A DNA stretch of 35,470 bases from an uncultured Collinsella sp. GTDB taxonomy: Bacteria; Actinomycetota; Coriobacteriia; Coriobacteriales; Coriobacteriaceae. Position numbers and translations under genes: made by a program. Under the pieces are notes generated by a model that was not told the origin of the DNA, made no database searches, and saw only the letters and a program-made list of their open reading frames with translations. Shown here piece after piece: positions 20,901 to 29,213 of this stretch. The stretch lies in contig UQZH01000017.1 of the NCBI GenBank assembly GCA_900545445.1, forward strand, positions 1 to 35,470. Direction: 5' to 3'. How positions within the stretch are numbered: the first letter of the stretch is position 1; each line of letters starts with the position of its first letter.

Positions 20901-21838
20901 TAGGCAGCCTCGATGCGACGGTAAATATCATTAACGACCTCATCGATCGTAAACTCATCCATATCGAACCACACGATGCGATCGTCACGCTTAAACCAGG
21001 AAAGCTGGCGCTTGGCATAGCGACGTGAACGCATCTTGATAAGCTCACGGGCCTCATCCATGGTAATAGCGCCACGCAAGGCATCAATAATCTCTTTGTA
21101 ACCAATTGCCTGCATCGACGTGAGCGCATCGCCCAGGCCCTGGTCCATAAGGCCACGGACCTCATCAACCAGTCCCTGCTCAAACATAAGGTCGACACGC
21201 AGGTTAATGCGCTCATAGAGCACTTCACGACTACGCGTCAGACCAAACCACAAGGCATGATAACGCTCACGCGGAACACTGAATTTCGACTTCTGCTGGG
21301 CATATGACACGCCATCATCGTGCATCTCGAGCGCACGAATCACACGACGCACGTTATGGGGATGAATCACGGCAGCTGATTCGGGGTCGCGCTCGGCAAG
21401 CAGGGCATGCAATGCTTCCTCGCCAATGCGCTCGGCAAGCTCCTGATAGCCCACGCGGCGTTCGTCCTCGAGTTCTCCCGAAGGAAAATCCATTTCATCG
21501 AGAGCGGCCTTGAGATACAAGCCCGTACCGCCGCAAAAGACCGGAAGACGCTGCTCGCCAAGCAAACGCTCGACATGTGCTCGGGCGTCCGACTGGTAGA
21601 GCGCAGCAGAATACGCGACGCCCGGATTCACGATATCGACAAGGCGCAACGGTGCCGAGCACTCCTCGGGCATCATCTTGGCCGTACCGATGTCCATGCC
21701 GCGATAGATTTGCATCGCGTCACACGACAACACTTCGGACGAAAGACGAGCGGCCAGGCGGTCGGCAACATCGCTTTTGCCGACCGCCGTCGGACCGACA
21801 ATCGCTACGGCAGAAAGGCTTGCACCGGGGGAAATCAT
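20900..21838 (-). CDS. miaA: tRNA dimethylallyltransferase
   Basis: The 312-residue enzyme adds the dimethylallyl group to A37 of tRNAs reading U-starting codons, the substrate step for MiaB. The P-loop GPTAVGKS is near residues 16-23, followed by the DAMQIYRGMDIGTAKM segment (about 41-56) that binds tRNA and substrate, FCGGTGLYLKA, and RRYAKRQLSWFKRD (about 276-289). The start at 21838 overlaps the miaB stop by one base. A longer frame exists but would read back into miaB without a binding site. Both enzymes of the ms2i6A pathway are thus made from one transcript. Confidence 0.96.
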   Translation of the reverse strand: MISPGASLSAVAIVGPTAVGKSDVADRLAARLSSEVLSCDAMQIYRGMDIGTAKMMPEECSAPLRLVDIVNPGVAYSAALYQSDARAHVERLLGEQRLPVFCGGTGLYLKAALDEMDFPSGELEDERRVGYQELAERIGEEALHALLAERDPESAAVIHPHNVRRVIRALEMHDDGVSYAQQKSKFSVPRERYHALWFGLTRSREVLYERINLRVDLMFEQGLVDEVRGLMDQGLGDALTSMQAIGYKEIIDALRGAITMDEARELIKMRSRRYAKRQLSWFKRDDRIVWFDMDEFTIDEVVNDIYRRIEAA

Positions 21839-23208
21839 TAGCGAGGCTCGCCCACGACGGAGCCAGACAGATACCACGTCTTGGCGACATCAATATCAAC
21901 ATCGACGATCTTGCCGATGAGCTGATCGATGCTATAGCCAGCAGGAATCGGCGCATGCACCGTCTGGTTCTTAGGGCTCTTGCCCAGAAGGACAGCGTCG
22001 TTCTTCTTGCTCGTACCCTCAATAAGTGCAGGCACCACGGTGTGAAGTTCGCCCTGGTTATACTCGTGTGCCGTCGTCTCGATAACCTTGACCAGACGGT
22101 TAAAGCGCTCAAGGATAACCTCATGCGGGGTGGGATCATAAATCTCAGCTGCCGGGGTACCGGCGCGCTTGGAGTAAATAAACGTGTAGGCCTGGGCATA
22201 ACGAACCGTCTCGGCAAGCGAGAGCGTCTGCTCAAAGTCTTCCTCGGTCTCGCCCGGGAAGCCCACGATGATGTCGGTCGAAAGCGCAATATCGGGCATA
22301 CGGTTACGAATACGATCGACCAGACCCAGATAATCCTCGCGCGTATAACGACGATTCATCTCTTTAAGGATGCGCGTGGAACCCGACTGAACGGCCAGGT
22401 GGAGCTGCGGCATGACGGCAGGTGTCTCGGCCATGGCGTCAATGGTCTCAGGCAGCAGATCCTTAGGATGCGAAGAGGTAAAGAAAATACGCTCGACGCC
22501 CGTATCGCCCACAGCGCGCAGCAAGTCGGCAAAGCGCGGCTTGCCAAAGAGATCGCGACCGTAGGAGTTCACGTTTTGGCCCAGAAGCGTAATCTCGCGC
22601 ACGCCCTGACGCACGAGCCCGGTCACCTCGTCGACAATCTCTTCGAAGGGACGGCTCTTCTCGCGACCACGGACGTATGGCACGATGCAGTACGTACAAA
22701 AGTTGTTGCAGCCCGTCATGATGGGCACCCATGCGTGATACTGCGTCTCGCGATGCCACGGCATACTCATGGCGTCGGTATCCTCATGCTCATTCGTACG
22801 GATATGGCGCTTGCCATCCAAAAACGCCTCGGCAATGAGCTCGGCCACGTGCGCAATAGAATGGGTGCCAAAAATGACGTTGACGTTATCGACGTTGGTG
22901 AGCAAGCCCTCGCCATCTCGTTGGGCGATGCAGCCGCCCACGGCGACCACGCGCTTACCCGAAGGCGAAGTAGGAAGGCTCTTGCAGGAATTGCACTGAC
23001 CATACAGGCGCGTATCGGCAGCCTCGCGTACACAGCACGTCATGAACGCGACAATATCGGCATGCTCGGGATCGAGCGCCATAAGACAGCCAAACGAATC
23101 GAGCAGGCCACTCACGCGCTCGGAGTCGTGCTGGTTCATCTGGCAGCCGAATGTGCGGATAAAGTAGGTTTTACCGGCAAGAATATCGCGTACGGAACGC
23201 TGGTCCAT
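21838..23208 (-). CDS. miaB: tRNA-2-methylthio-N6-dimethylallyladenosine synthase
   Basis: This 456-residue radical SAM methylthiotransferase converts i6A37 to ms2i6A37. The N-terminal UPF0004 domain has its three cluster Cys in RTFGCQMN, MTCCVREAA and AVGGCIAQ. The radical SAM motif is GCNNFCTYCIVPY (CxxxCxxC), and a TRAM domain ends the protein (LIEGTSKKNDAVLLGKSPKNQTVHA onward). The start at 23208 (MDQRSVRDILAGKTYFIRTFGC) has AGGAT upstream and gives the usual length; the open frame runs further upstream without protein-like content. It is the first gene of the miaB-miaA-hflX operon, behind spoVS. Confidence 0.95.
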   Translation of the reverse strand: MDQRSVRDILAGKTYFIRTFGCQMNQHDSERVSGLLDSFGCLMALDPEHADIVAFMTCCVREAADTRLYGQCNSCKSLPTSPSGKRVVAVGGCIAQRDGEGLLTNVDNVNVIFGTHSIAHVAELIAEAFLDGKRHIRTNEHEDTDAMSMPWHRETQYHAWVPIMTGCNNFCTYCIVPYVRGREKSRPFEEIVDEVTGLVRQGVREITLLGQNVNSYGRDLFGKPRFADLLRAVGDTGVERIFFTSSHPKDLLPETIDAMAETPAVMPQLHLAVQSGSTRILKEMNRRYTREDYLGLVDRIRNRMPDIALSTDIIVGFPGETEEDFEQTLSLAETVRYAQAYTFIYSKRAGTPAAEIYDPTPHEVILERFNRLVKVIETTAHEYNQGELHTVVPALIEGTSKKNDAVLLGKSPKNQTVHAPIPAGYSIDQLIGKIVDVDIDVAKTWYLSGSVVGEPR

Positions 23209-23272
23209 GAGCTTACATCCTAACGATGGTATCGACGGGCGCATAGGTGCTACGAGCGTGCAGATGGCTCGC

Positions 23273-23590
23273 TTACGCAACAGGCTTGACGTCGTCCATG
23301 ACGACATTATCCATAGCAGCCCGATTAATCTGGTGAACGTAGATAGAGAGACGAATTGCCGTGCGCGACTCTCCGTTAATGAGAATGTCGGAGAACACCG
23401 GCGCGCAGGAGACATCGAAGCCGGTCGGAATCAGAAAGCCGCGCGCAATGGCGACGGCCTTGATGGCCTGGTTGACGGCGCCAGCGCCGACGCATTGAAT
23501 GTTGACGGGGACGCCATCTTTGACCATGCCGGCAATGGCGCCGGCAACGGACGCGGGCGATGATTTGCTTGATACCTTCAGGCAATCCAT
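23273..23590 (-). CDS. spoVS: SpoVS (Alba-like) protein
   Basis: The 105-residue protein matches SpoVS almost along its whole length: LKVSSKSSPASVAGAIAGM at the start, GAGAVNQAIKAVAIARGFL in the centre and FSDILINGESRTAIRLSIYV near the end. About 20 extra residues follow the usual end. SpoVS is a small Alba-like protein first found by its effect on Bacillus sporulation but present in many non-spore-formers. Nothing else in the window suggests sporulation, so a nucleic-acid-binding or regulatory role is likelier. GCAGGAG precedes the ATG at 23590. A small hairpin (ACCGAG/CTCGGT, 23642-23657) lies between it and the upstream ATPase gene. Confidence 0.92.
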   Translation of the reverse strand: MDCLKVSSKSSPASVAGAIAGMVKDGVPVNIQCVGAGAVNQAIKAVAIARGFLIPTGFDVSCAPVFSDILINGESRTAIRLSIYVHQINRAAMDNVVMDDVKPVA

Positions 23591-23664
23591 GAAGAAACTC
23601 CTGCGTTTAAAAGTACGTTTTAACTGCAATAACTGTATCGTACCGAGCGGACTCGGTAAAGATT

Positions 23665-24750
23665 TTATTCCTCTTTGGCAAGATCGAACGTCACCGTGAT
23701 GCGATCACGCGAAACGCGAATCTTAGGGTCGCCGCACAGATTGAGGTAATACCGGGCGGCAAGGTCGTTAAAGTCACGCTCGACAGCACGCGAAAACTGC
23801 GCCATGTCATCCTTGGCGATGCGAAGGCCTCGACGGTCCTTGGCAAGATCGACGGGAGCCGGCGCATGCGAGGTGGAATCGCGCTCGCGCAGCAGACGCG
23901 CGGTCACGCCGCGGACGGGCTTAATCTGTCCCGACAGAATACGGTGGGCAGTGCGCTCGGACATCTCGAGACCCAGCCCGGAGCAGATCCGGATAAAGTC
24001 CTCGGCATCAGAGGCAAGGCCCAAACGATCGATAACCGGAAGCTCGCACTCGTCATCGATAAAGAGCAAGCGCGACGTATCGAGACGGCTCGAAGCCTGA
24101 GCGTACAGGGTCGCAGCAATCTCGGACGGAGAGCCCAGATACACATCGCAGCCACGCAGCTCCTCAAGGGCAAACTCGCACGCTGCGCGAATGATGTTAT
24201 GGGGTCCACGAGCGCATACATAGCGACCGTCTTCGTCTTTAACCGCCTGAGGCCAGCTCGACTGGTCGGCGCGCTCGCTCAAGCGATCGGTGGCAACGCA
24301 CACCTTAAACGCAGAACCCAAATCGACGCCCGATGTAACAACGCGTGCCTCATCCGTGTTCTGCTTGATAGAGAACAGCGCCATACCACGACCGTGAACA
24401 CCCCAACGGTCCATTTTCATGCTCTCAAGCTTGGAGGTGACACGGGCATCGAAGATACGCTCCTGCATGTCCTGCGGCACACCCGAACCGTTATCCAGGA
24501 AGAGGAGGGTGCGAACACCCTCCTCCTTGGTCGTGGCGAGATAGACCTTATCGGCTCCGGCATCGCGAGCATTACGCAGCATCTCGATGACAATGTCCTC
24601 TACATGCTGAATGTCATGCTTGGCCTGACGGCGCTCGGCCTCCGAAACGCGGAGGCGGACATACCCCTCGCCAAGGTTTTCCTCGACGCGAAGGTTGCCC
24701 TCCCCCGACATCGACGCGATAAATGAGATGAGCTCGTTCGCGTCGTTCAT
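23665..24750 (-). CDS. GHKL-fold ATP-binding protein of unknown role
   Basis: The 361-residue protein has a Bergerat (GHKL) ATPase domain near its N-terminus. The N box is EMLRNARDAGA (Glu56, Asn60), G1 is DNGSGVP (about 86-92) and G2 is GVHGRGMALFSI (117-128). There is no His-phosphotransfer box, receiver or gyrase/MutL domain, so it is not an evident histidine kinase. The C-terminal 200 residues match no family I know. Its ATG comes one base after the rny stop and has no clear binding site, so translation is probably coupled to rny. In Bacillus the place between rny and spoVS is taken by the unrelated phosphodiesterase ymdB. Confidence 0.8.
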   Translation of the reverse strand: MNDANELISFIASMSGEGNLRVEENLGEGYVRLRVSEAERRQAKHDIQHVEDIVIEMLRNARDAGADKVYLATTKEEGVRTLLFLDNGSGVPQDMQERIFDARVTSKLESMKMDRWGVHGRGMALFSIKQNTDEARVVTSGVDLGSAFKVCVATDRLSERADQSSWPQAVKDEDGRYVCARGPHNIIRAACEFALEELRGCDVYLGSPSEIAATLYAQASSRLDTSRLLFIDDECELPVIDRLGLASDAEDFIRICSGLGLEMSERTAHRILSGQIKPVRGVTARLLRERDSTSHAPAPVDLAKDRRGLRIAKDDMAQFSRAVERDFNDLAARYYLNLCGDPKIRVSRDRITVTFDLAKEE

Positions 24751-24751
24751 G

Positions 24752-26302
24752 TTATTTAGCGATATCGACGGCACGGCTCTCGCGAATCACGACGACGCGC
24801 ACCTGACCGGGATACTCCATCTCTTCCTCGATCTGATGGGCGATATCGTGCGCAAGCACCGTGGACTGGGCATCGGAGATCTTGTCCGGCTGAACCATGA
24901 CATGAACCTCGCGACCGGCCTGCATGGCATAGGTACGCTCGACGCCGTCGTGAGAGTTGGCAATCTCCTCGAGCTTCTCAAGGCGCTTGATGTAGTTCTC
25001 GGCCGACTCGCGACGGGCGCCGGGACGAGAAGCGGAAACGGCATCGGCAGCCTGGACCAGAACGTCGAGCACCGTGTTGGGGTCGACATCGGCATGATGG
25101 GCCTCGATCGCGTGGACGATAACGGGCTTCTCGCCATAACGGCGGGCAAGCTCGGCGCCAATGACAGCATGCGGGCCCTCAACATCGTGGTCGATGGCCT
25201 TGCCCAGGTCGTGCAGAAGGCCGGCGCGCTTGGCGGTCACAACATCCAGACCAAGCTCGGAGGCCATAACGCCGCACAGGTCGGAGACCTCAAGCGAGTG
25301 TTGCAGCACGTTCTGACCAAACGAGGTGCGGTAGCGCAGAGCGCCCAGGGTCTTGACGATCTCGGGATGCAGGTCGTGGATACCGGTATCGAAGGCGGCC
25401 TGCTCGCCGGCCTCGCGCACACGCTGCTGAACCAAGTCGGCGGCCTTGTGGTACATCTCCTCGATGCGAGCGGGGTGAATACGACCGTCGGCAATGAGAT
25501 TCTCGAGCGCCACACGAGCAGTCTCACGACGGACCGGATCGAAGCTCGAAAGCACAACGGTCTCGGGGGTGTCATCAATCACGAGGTTGACACCGGACAC
25601 CTGCTCAAAGGTGCGGATGTTGCGACCCTCGCGACCGATGATACGACCCTTGAGGTCATCGGAGGGAATATGCACGGAAGTGACGGTGACCTCGGCGGTA
25701 TGGTCGGCGGCGCAACGCTGAATCGCCAGGGAGAGAATCTCCTGAGCGGTCTTGTGGCACTCGGCGCGGACCTGCTGCTCGGACTCACGGATGATGGTGG
25801 CCGCCTCGTGGGTAACCTCGCCGCGGACCTTGTCGAGCAGCTCCTTGTGAGCGTCCTCGCGCGTAAGGTCGGCAATACGCTCAAGCTCGGAAGTCTGCTT
25901 GGCGCAGAGCTCCTCAAGCTCGCGAGAGCGCTTCTCGACCTGACCGGCCTGGCTGGACAATTGATGCTCGCGTTTATCGAGCGCATCGTTGCGGCGATCG
26001 AGCGATTCCTCGCGCTGCATCACACGATTTTCGAGCGTGCGAATCTCGCTCTTACGCTGCTTGTCCTCGGCCTCAGCGGCCTGCTTGTTCTTGATGATCT
26101 CTTCCTTGGCCTCGAGCAGAGCCTCTTTTTTGAGGGTCTCGGCCTGACGCTTTGCATCACCGATCAGGGACTCTGCCTGCGCGTGTGCCGACTGGATCTT
26201 TTCGTCGGCCTCGTGAAGACTACCCTGCTTGGCGGTGCGCATGTAGGCAATGGCGGCGATGGCACCCAAAACGAGGCCAACGAGCGCTGCAATGATAGGC
26301 AT
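24752..26302 (-). CDS. rny: Ribonuclease Y
   Basis: The 516-residue membrane-anchored endoribonuclease starts mRNA decay. It has an N-terminal membrane helix (MPIIAALVGLVLGAIAAIA), a long charged coiled coil (about 25-200), a KH domain with GRIIGREGRNIRTFE, and an HD domain with the metal-binding HDLGKAIDHD and its flanking HSLEVS. The ATG at 26302 is preferred over a GTG two codons earlier because GGAG is then five bases upstream. A strong promoter lies about 165 bases upstream, giving a long leader. The downstream ATPase gene and possibly spoVS share its transcript. Confidence 0.97.
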   Translation of the reverse strand: MPIIAALVGLVLGAIAAIAYMRTAKQGSLHEADEKIQSAHAQAESLIGDAKRQAETLKKEALLEAKEEIIKNKQAAEAEDKQRKSEIRTLENRVMQREESLDRRNDALDKREHQLSSQAGQVEKRSRELEELCAKQTSELERIADLTREDAHKELLDKVRGEVTHEAATIIRESEQQVRAECHKTAQEILSLAIQRCAADHTAEVTVTSVHIPSDDLKGRIIGREGRNIRTFEQVSGVNLVIDDTPETVVLSSFDPVRRETARVALENLIADGRIHPARIEEMYHKAADLVQQRVREAGEQAAFDTGIHDLHPEIVKTLGALRYRTSFGQNVLQHSLEVSDLCGVMASELGLDVVTAKRAGLLHDLGKAIDHDVEGPHAVIGAELARRYGEKPVIVHAIEAHHADVDPNTVLDVLVQAADAVSASRPGARRESAENYIKRLEKLEEIANSHDGVERTYAMQAGREVHVMVQPDKISDAQSTVLAHDIAHQIEEEMEYPGQVRVVVIRESRAVDIAK

Positions 26303-26468
26303 GCTCACTCCTTTTTATGGATTCGTTACACAACAAAGCGAACCGTCCTTACGAACGGCTCGCGACATTTGAGTAATATGGGCGCAGCTTATGCGGGTCG
26401 GATACAGATAAACATATAAACAAACTCATCACAGATGAGCACATATCACAAAGCAAATGACGGTATTT

Positions 26469-26497
26469 ATCCTACGTTGAACCGCAACAACTGTCAA
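26469..26497 (-). promoter_or_regulatory. Promoter of rny
   Basis: On the minus strand, a perfect -35 TTGACA (26492-26497), a 17-base spacer and the -10 TAGGAT (26469-26474) are seen. Transcription should start near 26462, leaving a 5' leader of about 160 bases before rny. A weak stem (26338-26363) lies in this leader. Confidence 0.7.
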
Positions 26498-26503
26498 ATA
26501 AAC

Positions 26504-26555
26504 GCACCCGGCACGGCGCCAATCGAGCGGTGAACGGCAGGGGCGTAACGGGTGC
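26504..26555 (-). terminator. Possible terminator behind recX
   Basis: GCACCCG (26504-26510) pairs with CGGGTGC (26549-26555) across a long loop, followed on the minus strand by GTTTATTTG. It begins five bases after the recX stop. The long loop makes the call weak. Confidence 0.35.
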
Positions 26556-26560
26556 TATGC

Positions 26561-27253
26561 TTACACGGCGCACTCCTCGCTTAAGGCATCGAGACGTGCC
26601 TTAACGGCATCGGCGGCGATGTGATACGAAAAACCCTTACCCATCAAAAACCTGACGAGCTTTTCGAATGCACGGACCTCGGGGACGCGACGTTTAGCGA
26701 GCAAGGCCGAAGCGCGGGCCAAGTCGTCATCCACGGCAAAATATGCCTCGGGATACCCGGGGATATCGTCAAGCACGACATGACGACGCTTGAGCTCAAC
26801 CTCGATCTTGCGCTGTCCCCAGCCGCGACGTTTGCGCTCTTCGATAAAGTACGAGCAAAAACGGTTCTCATCCAAAAAACGATACTCGGTCGCACGAGCA
26901 ACGGCAAAATCGATCGCGGGCTGTCGAAAGCCATAGCGCGCCAACTTATCGCGCACCTCGCCCGTGGCATGATCACGGCGCGAAAGCATCTCGGTCACCA
27001 TGGTGAGTGCACATTTACGTTCGATAAGCTGCACCGCCTCGCGAAAGTCATCCCAATCACAGGGAAGATCGGGGCGGTTTTTAACGTACAGGCGCGCCAC
27101 GCGCACGGGAATCCAAATGGAACGTTCAAAACCGCCCTCAAGATCGCAATCGATATACGCGCAGGGCTTTTTAGACGCATAACCGTTCGAGAACGAGGAG
27201 GCCGCCTTCTTATCGGGAAAGACGACCGTGGCGTCGGTCACCGTAAACGACAT
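26561..27253 (-). CDS. recX: RecA regulator RecX
   Basis: The 230-residue protein binds and limits RecA filaments. The RecX three-helix repeats are seen from about residue 80: LIERKCALTMVTEMLSRRDHATGEVRDKLARYGF, then FLDENRFCSYFIEERKRRGWGQRKIEVELKRR. An N-terminal extension of about 75 residues with little similarity to typical RecX precedes them. The gene starts 11 bases after the recA stop without a strong binding site, so it is read from the SOS-controlled recA transcript. Confidence 0.92.
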   Translation of the reverse strand: MSFTVTDATVVFPDKKAASSFSNGYASKKPCAYIDCDLEGGFERSIWIPVRVARLYVKNRPDLPCDWDDFREAVQLIERKCALTMVTEMLSRRDHATGEVRDKLARYGFRQPAIDFAVARATEYRFLDENRFCSYFIEERKRRGWGQRKIEVELKRRHVVLDDIPGYPEAYFAVDDDLARASALLAKRRVPEVRAFEKLVRFLMGKGFSYHIAADAVKARLDALSEECAV

Positions 27254-27264
27254 GTCGGCATCCG

Positions 27265-28413
27265 CTACTCGTCGTCATCGTCGAGCATTGCGGAGCCATC
27301 GATGGCGTACAGCTCATCAAACTCCTCGGGGGCGGGCTGGCCGGTCAACTCAACCTCGGAGGGGGCATCATCGTCATACTCAAGGCCGCAGGCAAGGCGA
27401 ACCTTGTGCTCGATCTCGTCAGCGCAATCGGGATGCTCACGCAGGAATGTCTTGGCGGCCTCGCGACCGTTGCCGAGCTTATCCTCGCCATAGGCAAACC
27501 AGGACCCCATCTTTTTGCAGATGCCGCACTCGACGGCCATATCCAGAATCGAGCCCTCTTTAGAGATGCCGGTGCCATACATGATGTCAAATTCGGCCGA
27601 GCGGAACGGAGCGGCCACCTTGTTCTTAACAACCTTGGCACGCACGCGATTGCCGATAACCTCGTCCTTGAGCTTGATGGTATCGATTTTGCGAATATCG
27701 ATTCGTACGGAAGAGAAGAACTTGAGCGCGCGGCCGCCCGTGGTGGTCTCGGGGTTGCCGAACATGACGCCGATCTTCTCGCGCAGCTGGTTAATGAAGA
27801 TGCAGGTCGTGTTGGACTTGGAAAGCGAGCCGGCGAGCTTGCGGAGCGCCTGGCTCATCAAACGAGCCTGCAGACCCACCGTCGTGTCACCGATCTCGCC
27901 CTCGATCTCGGCACGCGGAGTCAAGGCGGCAACAGAGTCGACGACGATGGCGTCGATGGCACCGGAGCGCACAAGCATATCGACAATCTCGAGCGCCTGT
28001 TCACCCGTATCGGGCTGGGAAATCAAGACCTCATCGATATCGACGCCGATGCGCGCGGCATAGGTGGGATCAAGCGCGTGCTCGGCATCGATAAATGCCA
28101 CAACGCCGCCCATGGCCTGCGCCTCTGCAAGAATCTCGAGCGAAAGCGTCGTCTTACCGGAGGACTCGGGGCCATAAATCTCAACGATACGGCCACGCGG
28201 CACGCCGCCGATACCCAAGGCGGCATCGAGCGCCAGAGAGCCCGTCGGAATAGCTTCGACCTCGAGCTCGGGACCGCCGTCGCCATACCTCATAATAGAG
28301 CCCTGGCCGAACTTCTTCTCGATCTCGGCCTTGGTGGTGGCGATCATCTCGTCGCGCTCTTTGCCCGTCGTGCGTGCATGAACGGTACGTACGGGACCTG
28401 AATTCTTGGCCAT
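27265..28413 (-). CDS. recA: Recombinase RecA
   Basis: The 382-residue recombinase forms filaments on single-stranded DNA, drives strand exchange and stimulates LexA cleavage. The Walker A motif is GPESSGKT, loop L1 lies near QLREKIGVMFGNPETTTGG, and the core ends in KTFLREHPDCADEI, followed by the usual acidic tail (AMLDDDDE). The start at 28413 has AGGAGGG seven bases upstream; a longer frame would add seven codons without a binding site. Its promoter carries a perfect LexA box in the spacer. recX follows at once. Confidence 0.98.
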   Translation of the reverse strand: MAKNSGPVRTVHARTTGKERDEMIATTKAEIEKKFGQGSIMRYGDGGPELEVEAIPTGSLALDAALGIGGVPRGRIVEIYGPESSGKTTLSLEILAEAQAMGGVVAFIDAEHALDPTYAARIGVDIDEVLISQPDTGEQALEIVDMLVRSGAIDAIVVDSVAALTPRAEIEGEIGDTTVGLQARLMSQALRKLAGSLSKSNTTCIFINQLREKIGVMFGNPETTTGGRALKFFSSVRIDIRKIDTIKLKDEVIGNRVRAKVVKNKVAAPFRSAEFDIMYGTGISKEGSILDMAVECGICKKMGSWFAYGEDKLGNGREAAKTFLREHPDCADEIEHKVRLACGLEYDDDAPSEVELTGQPAPEEFDELYAIDGSAMLDDDDE

Positions 28414-28443
28414 GAATAGCCCTCCTCTTAACAACCTGAAACG

Positions 28444-28472
28444 ATAATAAACGAACGGCTGTTCGTGGTCAA
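28444..28472 (-). promoter_or_regulatory. recA promoter with LexA box in the spacer
   Basis: On the minus strand: -35 TTGACC (28467-28472), exactly 17 bases, -10 TATTAT (28444-28449). The perfect palindromic SOS box CGAACGGCTGTTCG (28452-28465) fills most of the spacer, so LexA binding would exclude polymerase. Confidence 0.92.
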
Positions 28473-28511
28473 CCGTTCAGATTCATCATATGCACCTGAC
28501 CATTCCAAAAC

Positions 28512-28544
28512 CCGACCAAACGCCGACCAATCACCGACCAAACG
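28512..28544. repeat. Three 11-bp direct repeats upstream of recA
   Basis: CCGACCAAACG, CCGACCAATCA and CCGACCAAACG follow one another, about 40 bases upstream of the recA -35 box. The 11-bp step is close to one helical turn, so bound proteins would lie on one face of the DNA. Confidence 0.6.
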
Positions 28545-28639
28545 CTTGACCGCGCCAATCACAAATACGACTGCTCGAACAAATTTAGGCCATATACCAG
28601 CGCAAACACCAATACCGTCAAAGGTCCCTATCTCCACAA

Positions 28640-28663
28640 TTAAGGGGCCCTAAGGCCCCTTAA
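28640..28663 (-). terminator. Hairpin behind the cinA-type gene
   Basis: TTAAGGGGCC (28640-28649) pairs exactly with 28654-28663, starting seven bases after the stop at 28671. The tail is not T-rich, so efficiency is uncertain. With it the upstream operon from ftsK probably ends here. Confidence 0.55.
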
Positions 28664-28670
28664 ACCACGT

Positions 28671-29207
28671 CTATTCCATAGAATTGAGCACGCGGACAAT
28701 GCACTCCAAAGCCTCCGCGACCGCATAGGCCCGAACGCACGACCGATCGCCCTCATAATGACAACGTGCAGACTCGACAACCGGCGCTCCCCCATCGGCC
28801 GCGCGATACGCCCAGCCAATATAGAACGTGCCGGCAGGGTCTTGCTCGGTGCCACCACCGGGCCCAGCGTAGCCCGTTGCGCTTACGGCAATATCGCTCT
28901 GATAGAGTTCAAGCGAGCCCGCGGCCATCTCGCGCACCGTCTGATGCGACACGGCACTAAACCGATCGAGCGTTTCCTGCTCGACGCCGAGCACGCGATG
29001 TTTGATCTCATCGCAGTAGGTCACCGCACCGCCACGAAGCACCGCCGAGGCACCCGGGATATCGGCAATCGTCGAGGCGATCATGCCCGCCGTCAGCGAC
29101 TCCGCCGTCGACACCGTCACACCACGGGCACTCGCGCGCTCGACAATATCGCGCGCCAACTCCTCGTTGTTTGCGGCGATCTGCAAATAAGACTCCGTCA
29201 TACCCAC
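28671..29207 (-). CDS. pncC: CinA C-terminal domain / nicotinamide-nucleotide amidase
   Basis: The 178-residue protein corresponds to the CinA C-terminal domain alone, which deamidates nicotinamide mononucleotide to nicotinate mononucleotide in pyridine nucleotide recycling. Conserved parts are STAESLTAGMIASTIADIPGAS (about 33-54), GGAVTYCDEIKHRVLGV and SATGYAGPGGGTEQDPAGTFYIG. The N-terminal MoCF-like domain of full-length CinA is absent. The start may be the GTG at 29207 or the ATG at 29201; neither has a strong binding site. It lies six bases behind pgsA and upstream of recA, as in many Gram-positive bacteria. Confidence 0.92.
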   Translation of the reverse strand: MGMTESYLQIAANNEELARDIVERASARGVTVSTAESLTAGMIASTIADIPGASAVLRGGAVTYCDEIKHRVLGVEQETLDRFSAVSHQTVREMAAGSLELYQSDIAVSATGYAGPGGGTEQDPAGTFYIGWAYRAADGGAPVVESARCHYEGDRSCVRAYAVAEALECIVRVLNSME

Positions 29208-29213
29208 CAGGAC

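Noticed and set aside
23273..23590. Evidence for sporulation in this organism
   Set aside because: SpoVS occurs widely in non-spore-formers, and no other sporulation gene is present in the window.
23665..24750. Sensor histidine kinase
   Set aside because: The ATP-binding fold is present, but there is no phospho-accepting His domain, sensor domain or neighbouring response regulator.
28512..28544. CRISPR array
   Set aside because: The repeats are only 11 bp long and directly adjacent, without spacers. No cas gene is in the window.
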